Of a stretch of DNA of 64,000 nt, positions 49,139-58,463 are shown in pieces; position 1 is the first letter of the stretch, and each line of letters opens with the position of its first letter. Under the pieces are notes generated by a model. It saw only the letters and a list, made by a program, of their open reading frames with translations. It searched no databases and had not been told where the DNA came from. Origin of the DNA: Herbaspirillum sp. DW155 (GTDB lineage Bacteria; Pseudomonadota; Gammaproteobacteria; Burkholderiales; Burkholderiaceae_D); NCBI RefSeq assembly GCF_037076565.1, contig NZ_AP029028.1, positions 3,410,001-3,474,000 of the forward strand, given 5' to 3'. The translations under genes were made by a program, and so were the position numbers.

Positions 49139-49933
49139 TCACATGTACCACCCGTGCAGCACCCTGCCTCCCTGGGGTGGCCGGACCACGACATCAGGCG
49201 TGGCCCCCGGGATATGAAACTCGTAACTCAGAAGCAGCGTGCCCGGCTTCATTTCGGCCCGTGCCTTCTGCCACAGCGCCACCATCGCCGCCGGTGACAG
49301 ATAGGCGAACACGACATCGTAGTCGCCGAAATCGAGCAGCAGATAATCGCCCCGCACGAAGCGGCAGCGGTTGCCCGCCAGCGCGGCCCGCACGCGGCTG
49401 ATCAGCCACGGCAAGGGAGCGATCTCGATACCGGTGAAGGCGCTCTCCGGCCGGCGCCGCGAGAGGTCCAGCACGGCGCCCCCGAGGCCACTGCCGATGT
49501 CCATGAAGCGGATCGGCCGTCCTTGCGGCAGCAAGCCGGCCACCGCATCCCAGGCGCTCTGGCCCGAAGGATAGAACGGCACCTGGCTGCGGAAGGTCGA
49601 CCAGAACAACACCAGCAGGAACAAGAACACCGCCAGGAACACCCACGACGGCAGGTGCAGCTGCCCCACCGCCAGTGCGGCCACCGGAAACACCAGCAGG
49701 ATCAGCCACCACCACACTGCCATGCGGCGCAGGCGCGCCAGCAGCGCGGCGAGCACGCCATGCAGCAGCGAAGTCTGGAGGGGGGAAAGAGGAGCAAGAC
49801 CGGCGCGCTGGCCCAACACATCCAGCACATTGGCGCCGACCAGGCCCAGCACGAACAGCAGCAGGGCCTGGATCGCCGGCGCCTGCCGCAGAGGCCTGCG
49901 CGGTACACCGGCGTGGTTCTGATCTTCGGACAT
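49139..49933 (-). CDS. Membrane-anchored class I SAM-dependent methyltransferase, unknown target
   Basis: A 264-residue protein with about four hydrophobic segments in the first 110 residues and a soluble class I methyltransferase domain (about residues 120-250). Motif I FMDIGSGLGGAVLDL and motif II/III with GIEIAPLPWL and RGDYLLLDFGDYDVVFAYL are intact, so SAM binding is likely. The substrate is unknown. It lies between flhC and motA on the same strand. The fused membrane part is unusual for small-molecule or protein methyltransferases near chemotaxis genes, and it is not a CheR. Confidence 0.8.
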   Translation of the reverse strand: MSEDQNHAGVPRRPLRQAPAIQALLLFVLGLVGANVLDVLGQRAGLAPLSPLQTSLLHGVLAALLARLRRMAVWWWLILLVFPVAALAVGQLHLPSWVFLAVFLFLLVLFWSTFRSQVPFYPSGQSAWDAVAGLLPQGRPIRFMDIGSGLGGAVLDLSRRRPESAFTGIEIAPLPWLISRVRAALAGNRCRFVRGDYLLLDFGDYDVVFAYLSPAAMVALWQKARAEMKPGTLLLSYEFHIPGATPDVVVRPPQGGRVLHGWYM

Positions 49934-50010
49934 CGAGGCTATCGGCCTTGTTCTTGTGGTTGACCGACCCGGCCCATTAACGCATCAATACGACCGCCCA
50001 GGCAGCCTGC

Positions 50011-50625
50011 TCAGGCCACCGCAGCCAGCACGGGCACGGCTGCCACGGACGCCGCTGCCGGCAGCGGCATGGCCGCTTCGACCAGACCCATGACCACGGC
50101 ATCCTTGGCCTTCTTGGTCTTGCCGGCACGCGAAGGCATGTGGCACAGGCCGCACAGGTAATCCTGATGCAGGTCCAGACGATGCACCACGAAGTGGCCG
50201 CCACACTTGCAGCACGGCGTGGTCATGAGCATCTTGCTTTCGAAGAAGCGCACCAGCGTCCAGGCCCGGGTCAGGGAAAGGACCGGCTCACCGGCGTCGT
50301 TGTAGCCGACCTGCTCCAGATAGAGCTTGTAGGCCTTCATGACTGCTTCGATGCCGCTGATGCGCGCATGCTCCACCAGATAGCGGTGGATGTTGATGAA
50401 CAGCGAAGAATGAATGTTGGGCTGCCAGGTGATGAACCAGTCCGTCGAGAACGGCAGCATGCCCTTGGGCGGCGAAACCCCCTTCAATTCCTTGTACAGC
50501 TTCAACAGCCGCTCGCGCGACAGCGAAGTTTCCGATTCCAGCAACTGGAGGCGCGCCCCCAGGTTGATCAATTCAATGGCCAACTGAATTTCCTGCGCTT
50601 CTGTGACAACGCTCTTCTTAGCCAT
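50011..50625 (-). CDS. flhC: Flagellar master regulator FlhC
   Basis: DNA-binding subunit of the FlhD4C2 activator of class II flagellar genes. The 204-residue protein has the four zinc cysteines C138, C141, C158 and C161 in CCKCGGHF...CGLCHM. The ATG at 50623-50625 follows GGGGGGTAGCACC. A 173-bp spacer separates it from flhD, larger than usual. The protein ends in an Ala/Val-rich tail that E. coli FlhC lacks. Confidence 0.96.
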   Translation of the reverse strand: MAKKSVVTEAQEIQLAIELINLGARLQLLESETSLSRERLLKLYKELKGVSPPKGMLPFSTDWFITWQPNIHSSLFINIHRYLVEHARISGIEAVMKAYKLYLEQVGYNDAGEPVLSLTRAWTLVRFFESKMLMTTPCCKCGGHFVVHRLDLHQDYLCGLCHMPSRAGKTKKAKDAVVMGLVEAAMPLPAAASVAAVPVLAAVA

Positions 50626-50798
50626 GGTGCTACCCCCCGGTGATTTCGTAGTAAAACTGCCTGACCCCAGTCCGCAGGCCCCAGGCGGGCGGACTCTCAG
50701 ACATGATTCAAGACACAAACTGATGACTGCTTAGAACGAACTCCCCTCCGGCGCGTTGACTTCCCCTGAACACGCCGGCCCTGCTTTGTCTTGTTGTT

Positions 50799-51116
50799 TT
50801 ACGAAATTTGTTCGCTGGGCTGACAGGCCATCAGGATGGCGGCGTGCGACTGCGCCAGGCTTTTGTCCTTGTTGTAGTTGGTCAGCATGCCGAGGATGGC
50901 GCCGTCGTCGAAACGGAAGCGGGTCAACATCATGTTGGTTGCCGCCAGTTTCATGATCTGCACGTTGGACAGGCCTTCGATCAGATCGGCGATCTCGGCG
51001 CTGATGCCCAGACGGAAGATTGCGGTCGGTTTGTCCGAACGGATCATTTGCTGCGCCAGCATGAGATAGCTCAGGTTGGCATCGCGGATCTCCGCCATCA
51101 TGTCGTTGGTATTCAT
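50799..51116 (-). CDS. flhD: Flagellar master regulator FlhD
   Basis: Partner of FlhC. The 105-residue helical protein contains LSYLMLAQQMIRSDKPTAIFRLGI and the NMMLTRFRFDD segment near the end, both family hallmarks. Cysteine occurs only near the C-terminus (MACQPSEQ). I use the ATG at 51114-51116 (MNTNDM), preceded by GAGG about 10 nt upstream; a GTG at 51120-51122 is possible. It is the first gene of the motility block. Confidence 0.95.
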   Translation of the reverse strand: MNTNDMMAEIRDANLSYLMLAQQMIRSDKPTAIFRLGISAEIADLIEGLSNVQIMKLAATNMMLTRFRFDDGAILGMLTNYNKDKSLAQSHAAILMACQPSEQIS

Positions 51117-51767
51117 TGGCACCCCACCTCGGTAAGAACTTCCTACAGGCTCACGCGGCCGGAGGCCACATCGAGCTGCTTACAATCGCTTACATTTACT
51201 TGACTGCAAGCCAATTCTGAGGGGGGCAGGACAGGCGGGAAATTAGACTTGATCGGTATTTTTCGACCGAAAACAGCCTGTATCAGCTGTAGGAGTTTGT
51301 CTTACACCACGGCAAGACAGCGGGGAAGTTTTTGCTGCTATGCACAGAAGAGCCAGTATTCTTGCGACTTTCCGCGCCAATCAGGAATTTCCTGATCAAA
51401 AGGTTTCTTGCCTGAAATGAAGGAACAAAGTTGTCACAAGAGAAACAAAAAATTTTGTAAATCTTGGGGCTTTTCACCCTCGTTGTTGCTCAAGGACGAC
51501 TAGCTCATCAAGATTTATCACGATATCGCCGCGTTTAACTGTAGTTTCCTTTTGCCGGCGGCCACAGAAAACTTGCAGATATTTACGCCGCTTGATGAAT
51601 TTTGCGCAACATCTTCACATTTCCGTTCAGCCAGCTTTCAGGCGTATCAAGAATCGCTAGCATTCTATGACCCGTCGCGCTGTCTCAAAACGCTGAACAG
51701 ACGAGGCATTTACCTTTATTCAATTTCTTGTCGGCAAACTGAGCCTTGGAAATGGACGGCTCCCGGC
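51117..51767 (-). promoter_or_regulatory. flhDC upstream region
   Basis: A 651-bp AT-richer region without a supported gene, between metC and flhD. It contains short open frames with no coding signature. flhDC in other bacteria has a long leader with many regulator sites, so this length is in keeping. I could not identify individual operators. Confidence 0.6.
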
Positions 51768-52967
51768 TTACAGGCGACGCAATGCCTGCGCGATATCGGC
51801 AATCAGGTCTTCCGGGGCTTCCAGGCCGATGTTGAAGCGCACCAGGATGCCTTCGCGCTGCCACTGGTGGCGCATGCCCTGCATGCGGTAAGGCACACAC
51901 AGGCTGTGCGCCCCACCCCAGCTGTAGCCGATCTTGAAGATCTGCAGGCTGTCGACGAAACGGTCGGTCTGCTCTTCGCTGTAACGGGCATCGAAGATCA
52001 CCGAGAACAAGCCCCCTGCCCCGGTGAAATCGCGCTTCCAGTGGGCATGGCCGGGGCAATCCTCGAAGGCCGGATGCAGCACTGCGGCAATTTCCGGGCG
52101 TTGCTTGAGCCAGGCCGCGACCTTGCGGGCCGCCGCATCGTGCGCCTCGAAACGCAGGCGCATCGAGGACAGGCTGCGCAGGACCAGATAGACGTCATCC
52201 ATGCCCACGCCAAAGCCCAGGCGCATGTGCGCCAGTTCCAGTTTCTCGTTGAGTGCCTGGTCGCGCACGATGACCGCGCCCATCAGCACGTCCGAGCCGC
52301 CCGACTGGTACTTGGTGACGGCCTGCATGACGATATCCACGCCATGCTCGAAGGCCTTGAAGGCCAGGCCGGCCGACCAGGTATTGTCGATGGCCACCAG
52401 CACGCCCCGGGCGTGCGCGGCACGGCACAGGGCCGGGATGTCGGGCACTTCCATCGATACCGAACCCGGCGCTTCGGTCCAGACCAGGCGTGTATTGGGC
52501 TGGATCAGTTCGGCCAGGCCTGCTTCACCGATCATCGGATCGTAGAAGCGTGCACTGATCTGGAAATCGCGCTCCAGCCAGCGTCCCAGGTCCTTGCTGG
52601 GACCGTAGACGTTATCGGGCAACAGCACGTCGTCGCCGCTCTTGAGAAAAGCGAAATTGACCATGGCGATGGCCGCCAGGCCGCTGGGGGTCACGCGACA
52701 ATAGGTGCCGCCCTCAATCTCGGCCAGCCGGGCTTCCAGCACGAAGCTGGTCGGGGTGCCGTGCAGGCCATAGGTATAGCCGAGTTTTTCCCGCCAGTCG
52801 CGCGAACGCATGGCCGCCACATTCGGAAACAGCACGGTGGAAGCGTGATGGATGCCCACCGGGAAGGCTTCAAAGCCGTCCGGGGCGCGGTAGCTGCTGT
52901 GGACCAGTGCGGTCTGGGGATCGAGCGGAAGGGAGGATGCGGGGGGCGTTGCTTTGGAATCGGACAC
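51768..52967 (-). CDS. metC: Cystathionine beta-lyase
   Basis: PLP enzyme cleaving cystathionine to homocysteine, pyruvate and ammonia. The 399-residue protein belongs to the Cys/Met metabolism PLP family, with the substrate-binding YGLHGTPTS, the GLAAIAMVNFAFL region and the PLP lysine in VTKYQSGGSDVLMG. These features and the YSWGGAHSL segment favour MetC over MetB. I start it at GTG 52965-52967, preceded by AGAGG; an upstream ATG at 53021 gives a non-homologous leader. It is upstream of flhD on the same strand but well separated. Confidence 0.88.
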   Translation of the reverse strand: MSDSKATPPASSLPLDPQTALVHSSYRAPDGFEAFPVGIHHASTVLFPNVAAMRSRDWREKLGYTYGLHGTPTSFVLEARLAEIEGGTYCRVTPSGLAAIAMVNFAFLKSGDDVLLPDNVYGPSKDLGRWLERDFQISARFYDPMIGEAGLAELIQPNTRLVWTEAPGSVSMEVPDIPALCRAAHARGVLVAIDNTWSAGLAFKAFEHGVDIVMQAVTKYQSGGSDVLMGAVIVRDQALNEKLELAHMRLGFGVGMDDVYLVLRSLSSMRLRFEAHDAAARKVAAWLKQRPEIAAVLHPAFEDCPGHAHWKRDFTGAGGLFSVIFDARYSEEQTDRFVDSLQIFKIGYSWGGAHSLCVPYRMQGMRHQWQREGILVRFNIGLEAPEDLIADIAQALRRL

Positions 52968-53175
52968 GGATCTGCCTCTGGAAACGATGGCGCCCCAGGA
53001 GGCGGGGCGCAAAAGCCTCACTATACGCGCAGCTTGTTCACATCGAAAGCGACAGGAGTAGCCGGACAGCCTCCAGTACTGGAGGCCATGTCAGAACAGA
53101 GTGAACTGAGCTTCATATCGCTTGTTTAGCGGCTCTGTTTAGCGCCTCTGTCCAGCACCACGACACGGCAGGCAA

Positions 53176-53604
53176 TCAGGGCAGTTGCAAGGTAAAGGGC
53201 TTGCTGACGCTGCCGTCGGCATTGGACCAGGTGCCGATAATGGACTGCCCCTCGCGATGCCCTTCCCATTGGCCAGACACGTCCTTGCCGTTGAGCGACT
53301 CTTCCATGAGGAAATCGTCCTTGTCGACCTCGCCGGCCACCAGGATTTCGGACGCACCGCCGAAGAAGAAGTAGCGCCCTTCCAGGCCATCTTCATTCTT
53401 CTTGGGCTGCAGCGAGAGCTGGATCTCGCGCCCGTCGATCTGGCCGCGCAGCACCAGGGCGTGCGTCATCAGGGTCTGCTGCAGCGAGCCTTGCGGGGCG
53501 TTGGCGGCGGGACCGGAAGACGCAGCCTGTGCCGGCACGAGCACGGTAGCGCTGTACAGCACCAGCGCAGCCGCCAGCAGGCCGCGCATCATCCTGGCGC
53601 GCAT
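53176..53604 (-). CDS. Small secreted protein, unknown function
   Basis: A 142-residue protein with a signal peptide (about residues 1-28, cleavage after PAQAA) and a beta-rich body: strands such as ALVLRGQIDGREIQLSLQPKK and GLEGRYFFFGGASEILVAG. It lacks cysteines. The pattern resembles small beta-barrel or sandwich envelope proteins, but I do not recognise a family. The ATG overlaps the rimO stop (TGATG), which suggests translational coupling to rimO; alternative starts at 53592 and 53607 exist. Confidence 0.7.
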   Translation of the reverse strand: MRARMMRGLLAAALVLYSATVLVPAQAASSGPAANAPQGSLQQTLMTHALVLRGQIDGREIQLSLQPKKNEDGLEGRYFFFGGASEILVAGEVDKDDFLMEESLNGKDVSGQWEGHREGQSIIGTWSNADGSVSKPFTLQLP

Positions 53605-54980
53605 CACTCAGCCGCGCCCCACAGATCGTGGGCGTCGGCGGCGGTGATGCGCACGTCGACGAACTGGCCGACTTCCAGCTTGCGGTGCGGCTCGAAAGGC
53701 GGCTTGACGTAGACCACGCCATCGATCTCGGGCGCATCCGAATAGGTGCGGCCGGTGCCGCCATTGCGGTCCACTTCATCGATGAGCACGCGCAGGGTCT
53801 TGCCGACCTTGGCCTGCAGGCGCTTTTTGGAGATTTCTTCCTGCAGCTGCATGACGCGGCCACGGCGTTCTTCGCGCACTTCTTCGGGCACCGGGTTGGC
53901 GATCTCGTTGGCGGTCGCACCTTCCACCGGGGAATAGGCGAAGCAGCCCAGGCGGTCGATCTCGGCTTCCTTCAGGAAGTCCAGCAGGTACTCGAACTCG
54001 GCCTCGGTCTCGCCGGGGAAGCCGGCGATGAAGGTGGAGCGGATCGTGATGTCCGGGCACAGGGCGCGCCAGGCCTGGATGCGCTCGATGTTCTTCTCGC
54101 CATTGGCGGGACGCTTCATGCGCTTGAGCACGTCCGGATGGGCGTGCTGCAGCGGCACGTCCAGATACGGCAGGATCTTGCCTTCGGCCATCAGCGGGAT
54201 GATCTGGTCCACATGCGGATACGGATACACATAGTGCAGGCGCACCCAGGCGCCGTACTGCTGGGCCAGTTCGCCCAAGGCCCCGACCAGCTGGGTCATG
54301 TGGGTCTTGATCGGCTTGCCGTTCCAGAAACCGGTACGGAACTTCACATCCACGCCATAGGCGCTGGTGTCCTGCGAGATCACCAGCAATTCCTTCACAC
54401 CGGCCTTGAAGAGGTTCTCGGCCTCCAGCATGACATCGGCGATAGGACGCGACACCAGGTCGCCGCGCATGGACGGGATGATGCAGAAGCTGCAGCGATG
54501 GTTGCAGCCTTCCGAAATCTTCAGATAGGCAAAATGCTTGGGGGTAAGCTTGACGCCCTGCGGCGGCACCAGGTCGATGAAGGGGGCATGCGGCTTGGGC
54601 AGGTGCTTGTGCACGGCCTGCATGACTTCGCCCACGGCGTGCGGACCGGTCACTTCCAAGACCTTGGGGTGAATCTTCTGGATGATGTCTTCGCCCTCGG
54701 CATCCTTCTTGGCGCCCAGACAGCCGGTGACGATGACCTTGCCGTTTTCGTTCAGGGCTTCGCCGATGGCGTCCAGCGACTCCTGCACGGCGGCATCGAT
54801 GAAGCCGCAGGTATTGACGATCACCAGATCGGCGCCGTCATAGGACTTGGCGGTATCGTAGCCTTCGGCGCGCAACTGCGTCAGGATCTGTTCGGAATCG
54901 ACCAGCGCCTTGGGGCAGCCGAGGGAGACGAAGCCGACCTTGGGCAGGACCGGGGTGGCGGGAGAAGACGGGTTGGACAT
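53604..54980 (-). CDS. rimO: Ribosomal protein S12 methylthiotransferase RimO
   Basis: Radical-SAM enzyme that methylthiolates an aspartate of ribosomal protein S12. The 458-residue protein has the N-terminal UPF0004 domain (cysteines in [18 protein letters not shown] and VTGCLG), the radical-[11 protein letters not shown] motif, and a C-terminal TRAM domain (about residues 390-455). [12 protein letters not shown] is the RimO rather than MiaB form. The upstream 55000-55143 bp hold no gene. Confidence 0.96.
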   Translation of the reverse strand: MSNPSSPATPVLPKVGFVSLGCPKALVDSEQILTQLRAEGYDTAKSYDGADLVIVNTCGFIDAAVQESLDAIGEALNENGKVIVTGCLGAKKDAEGEDIIQKIHPKVLEVTGPHAVGEVMQAVHKHLPKPHAPFIDLVPPQGVKLTPKHFAYLKISEGCNHRCSFCIIPSMRGDLVSRPIADVMLEAENLFKAGVKELLVISQDTSAYGVDVKFRTGFWNGKPIKTHMTQLVGALGELAQQYGAWVRLHYVYPYPHVDQIIPLMAEGKILPYLDVPLQHAHPDVLKRMKRPANGEKNIERIQAWRALCPDITIRSTFIAGFPGETEAEFEYLLDFLKEAEIDRLGCFAYSPVEGATANEIANPVPEEVREERRGRVMQLQEEISKKRLQAKVGKTLRVLIDEVDRNGGTGRTYSDAPEIDGVVYVKPPFEPHRKLEVGQFVDVRITAADAHDLWGAAE

Positions 54981-55143
54981 GGCAGAAGGCTCAGTGAGAC
55001 GGGCCGAAAACGGCCGGACGTACGGGAAAAAGCGGGAAATGCTTTAAAAATCAGGGCGCTATTGTACATCGTCCGCTGGCTGCCGCTGTTTTTTGCCTGC
55101 TTCAGGTCCGGCTCGACAGCTATGGAGGCAGTTTTAGCCCACT

Positions 55144-55713
55144 TCAATTGGCAAGAGGAAGCCGTGCTTTAATCCAATCTAGTCTAGTCGGCGGAATTGG
55201 GATTGAGTGAAGTGCCTGACTAGCGGACTTGTCGTAGTAGAGGATGACATTGTCACCATATTCAAGCTCTTTTTCGGAGCCATCATTCCAATAAAAAGTG
55301 AAATAGCGCAGCGCCTGAAGGGTTCCTGCCTGATCGAAGATTTGCAATCTGACCTGACGACCATCCCCCCAAAAGAAATTCGTACTGCACATGCTGATTC
55401 TGTATTGGCGCCCGTTGAACTCTTTGACACCGCCATTCAGCAATTTTGTGTAATAGTCGCAAGCGCCATATGAGGTGTCATGCCAGAGCGAAATCAGGCA
55501 AACCAATCCATATGACGTAGCCGCGCCGCAGAGGATGACACAAGATCGTTGTCTGAATTTCCGTTTTTCCTTGAATATCCAGTACAGCAACCAAGCGACC
55601 AAGACGACTAATAGTACGTAGCCGACCCATTTTTGAACAAGTGAGAACAGAAATAAAATTCTCACTCCGATTTCATTGGGGAGAATAAATATCGTAATCG
55701 GGAACAACAACAT
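55144..55713 (-). CDS. Two-helix membrane protein of the island, unknown function
   Basis: A 189-residue protein of lower GC content than its surroundings. It has two strongly hydrophobic segments (about residues 3-26 and 29-47), a basic loop KEKRKFRQR, a third hydrophobic stretch (about 55-76) and then a soluble, mostly beta C-terminus with cysteines in YGACDYY and ISMCSTN. I do not recognise a family. Without the IS3 element its start would lie about 38 bp after the stop of the DUF6402-like gene, so the two were probably one operon. The AT-rich composition suggests horizontal acquisition. Confidence 0.6.
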   Translation of the reverse strand: MLLFPITIFILPNEIGVRILFLFSLVQKWVGYVLLVVLVAWLLYWIFKEKRKFRQRSCVILCGAATSYGLVCLISLWHDTSYGACDYYTKLLNGGVKEFNGRQYRISMCSTNFFWGDGRQVRLQIFDQAGTLQALRYFTFYWNDGSEKELEYGDNVILYYDKSASQALHSIPIPPTRLDWIKARLPLAN

Positions 55714-55785
55714 TATCGAAAGGCCATAAAAAGCCTTTACAACATATCTGTAGTTGCCCCCGCAATTCAGGACACTCAGACATCG

Positions 55786-56622
55786 TTAAGTTACTGATGC
55801 TGCAGCCCGTCTGAACTCGCGAGGCGAGCGGTATTTCAGGGCCTTGTGCGGATGGCGCTCATTGTATTGCTCGAAGGCAGAGGCCAGATGCGTGAGCGCC
55901 GTAGGCACATCGGGCTTGTCCATGAAGGCGATGTAATCATGCTTCATCGTTTTTACGAACCGCTCCGCCATGCCGTTACTCTGTGGCGAGCGCACGGGCG
56001 TGGTCAAGGGCTCCAATCCCAGCTCGCGAGCGAAGCTGCGTGTGCGATGGTCGATGTAGGCCGAGCCGTTGTCGCTGAGCCATTCAATCACCTGTGGAGT
56101 CTGCGTGCTTCCAAACCTCTGCTCCACGGCGGCCAGCATCACGTCGCGCACGACATCCCCGCTATGCCCACCGGTAGTGGCCGCCCAGCTGATGGCTTCA
56201 CGGTCACAACAATCCAGTGCAAACGTCACTCTCAATGCAGCCCCGTCATCACAACGGAATTCGAAGCCGTCCGAACACCAGCGCGCATTACTTTGCTTGA
56301 CCGCTACGCGACCATCGTGGCGTCGATTGTCGCGTCTCACACCAGGTCGGCGCAGCAGCAACGCGTGCTCTCGCATGACGCGATAGACCCGCTTATGGTT
56401 CACGCACGCTTGCCCCAGAGATTCCCGGCTACGTCGCAGCAAAGCCCAGATGCGGCGATAGCCATAGCTCGGCAAGCTCGCGACATACAGCTCAATCTCT
56501 TCGAGCAAGCCGCTGTCGCCGACTTTGCGAGCACTACGGCCATCTCGCCATTCCGGGCTCCGGGCTCGTTTTACTGCCACTGCAGAGCGCGCCACACCGA
56601 GAACGTCACAGACCACTTTCAT
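55786..56622 (-). CDS. IS2-like transposase OrfB (DDE catalytic part)
   Basis: A 278-residue protein with the rve integrase core: D in [11 protein letters not shown] in [11 protein letters not shown] and E in [14 protein letters not shown], spaced as in IS3-family enzymes. The N-terminal HTH-like segment includes [11 protein letters not shown]. Its own ATG at 56620-56622 overlaps the OrfA stop. The active transposase is expected as OrfAB through -1 frameshifting at 56661-56667. Confidence 0.93.
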   Translation of the reverse strand: MKVVCDVLGVARSAVAVKRARSPEWRDGRSARKVGDSGLLEEIELYVASLPSYGYRRIWALLRRSRESLGQACVNHKRVYRVMREHALLLRRPGVRRDNRRHDGRVAVKQSNARWCSDGFEFRCDDGAALRVTFALDCCDREAISWAATTGGHSGDVVRDVMLAAVEQRFGSTQTPQVIEWLSDNGSAYIDHRTRSFARELGLEPLTTPVRSPQSNGMAERFVKTMKHDYIAFMDKPDVPTALTHLASAFEQYNERHPHKALKYRSPREFRRAAASVT

Positions 56623-57020
56623 TGGTCGTCCTCCGGCAGCAAGGGCGAGCGCGCAATCAGGTTTTTTGACCGGCCCCATTCGACGGCCTCGCGCAGAATC
56701 TCGTTCTCCATGGTCTTCTTGCCCAACAGCCGCTGCAGTTCTTTGATTTCCTTGATGGCCGCGGCCAGCTCCGAGGCCGGGACTACCGTCTCGCCAGCCT
56801 TGACGGCGGTCAGACTGCCTTCCTGGTACTGCTTGCGCCAACCAAACACCTGGTTCGCGTTCACCCCGTGTCGCCTGGCAACGGCTGATACGGAAGCTCC
56901 AGGAGCCAAGGTCTCCTGGACGATGGCTATTTTTTCTTGGGGCGTGCGTCTTCTGCGACGCTCCGGCTCGGTCAGAATCTCGATGTGCTCCACGGTTTGC
57001 CTAGTCGTAAAACTGGTCAT
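56619..57020 (-). CDS. IS2-like transposase OrfA (HTH and leucine zipper)
   Basis: A 133-residue protein with a helix-turn-helix (about residues 25-70; [21 protein letters not shown]) and a leucine-zipper-like helix (about 85-110; [18 protein letters not shown]). It recognises the ends and regulates transposition. Near its 3' end the mRNA carries the heptamer A-AAA-AAC (plus-strand coordinates 56661-56667), the standard -1 slippery form. Confidence 0.92.
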   Translation of the reverse strand: MTSFTTRQTVEHIEILTEPERRRRRTPQEKIAIVQETLAPGASVSAVARRHGVNANQVFGWRKQYQEGSLTAVKAGETVVPASELAAAIKEIKELQRLLGKKTMENEILREAVEWGRSKNLIARSPLLPEDDQ

Positions 57021-57086
57021 AAGACTATCCTCTATTTTAAGAGAGTCTTCGTGTCCTGAGATTCAAGGGGCTATTCCAATATCTCT

Positions 57087-58416
57087 TCACATTTTTTCTG
57101 GTTGCCTGCATAAGGTCTCCAGTGAGAATTCAATGGGATTTGCCAGCTTTATGTATTTAGGCTTGGAAAATATCCAGAAATCACCACCGCGATTGTGTTT
57201 CTCCCTCCACTCATTGAAGTTTTGATTAAAGACCGGGAAGTAGATATCTTCCTCTTTGAATTTGCGGATTATTCCTCGCCTTGCATCGACAACCTTGTCC
57301 AGCGCTTTTTCAACGAGGTAGTCCCAATGAATGATGGTCTCGACATGTTTTGAATTGCCCATATCGGTATGAACCAGCGACTGTTTACCATCAATGAAAT
57401 CACTGACTTTTCCGCCGATGGTGACAATCATCCCGTTCTTGTTCCAATGACCAAGATATTGGGTTTTCTGCGAGTGTGGATCATCATTAAATGAGTAATT
57501 GTCTTTGACGTAGACATAGAGATGAGTAACAAACACTCGTGGATCAATACAGTAAGTTTTTATTTTGTTTTTATTGTCATATCTAAAGTATTTTTCTCCT
57601 GTGACTTCTACCCGTCCAATGGCGACATAAATGCCGAAGTTTGCCAAAAGCCGCTGTTAAATCAGTCATTGCGAGGGATTTAGTCAGCGTTTTGTAATTC
57701 GCGATATCAACATGCTGGAAATTCCAGTCCAAATGAAAGCGATGCAAATTGTTCAGGCAAAGTGCCGTTTCAAATCCCAAGCTGGTAACGGCCTGAAAAT
57801 TTTTCTCCAGGATTGGTTTTAATTTTATTTTCAGTTCGTTAAGGGCAGAGTCGTTGTAAATCTTATCGGAGAGCAGGCTTTGGTATTCCCATTCAACAAG
57901 TCCAAAGGTGCGAACCCAATCTAGCGTGACGGAAGCATCATCGACGAACAATTCAGCTTTCTTATCATTGTTCCAGATCAGCTTTGGATTGCCGAACCAA
58001 CGTCGTGCGAGCTTTGCAGCAACAACCCACCCTTTTTTATCCATTGCGCCCGGGACATCCTGAAGATCAAATTCAGGAAGATTCTCACTCTCCTCAGCTT
58101 CGAGAAGCTTAGGCATCAATTCTTTAACGTATTTTTGTTTTGGAGACTGTTGATTTTTTTGGACGCCAGCAAGAGCTTGCTGACGTGCTGCATCCACTTT
58201 CGCTTCCCTCAATTGCTGTTTTGTTTGCTTCGGTGGGTTGGCAGATTTTGGTGTACTGGAAGGAAGCGGCTCACCAGGAGCAAGCCGCTCATAAGATACT
58301 GTCTGGGATGTAATGATAGGAACAGCGCCCGCTGAACCAATATATTCCCTCCAAACTTCGTCGCGAAACAAAGAGCGTTTCATCGCGTAGTAAGGAACTT
58401 TTCTAACTTTAGTCAT
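57087..58416 (-). pseudogene. DUF6402-like gene, frameshifted
   Basis: Two frames in series encode one protein. The first part (58416 to about 57640) has FDLQDVPGAMDKKGW, then VAAKLARRWF, and LDWVRTFG. The second part (57647 to 57087, in the other frame) continues with FGIYVAIGRVEVTG, VTHLYVYVKDNYSFND, YLGHWNKNG and FPVFNQNFNEWREKH. Both fit a single DUF6402 protein. Removing one base near 57638-57644 rejoins them (FGKFGIYV). It is either a real inactivating frameshift or a sequencing error. The start at 58414-58416 follows AAGGTGG. The family's function is unknown; members are often near type VI secretion or polymorphic-toxin loci (recollection). Confidence 0.65.
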
Positions 58417-58463
58417 GACCACCTTAGGAATTGGCAGATGCCAAAAGATGGTCGTGATCCTAG

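Larger units (their letters stand above)
55749..57078 (-). mobile_element. IS3-family (IS2 group) insertion sequence, 1330 bp
   Basis: Complete element flanked by the 5-bp duplication ATATC (55744-55748 and 57079-57083), which fixes its ends. The right end reads TGGAATAGCCCC on the minus strand and the left end TGTAGTTGCCCC, imperfect terminal repeats continuing into TCAGGACAC in both. Size, two overlapping frames and repeat type match IS2-like elements. It inserted between the DUF6402-like gene and the membrane-protein gene. Confidence 0.93.

Noticed and set aside
51283..51477. A 64-codon frame in the flhDC upstream region
   Set aside because: Composition reflects AT-rich non-coding DNA; no ribosome binding site or family match.
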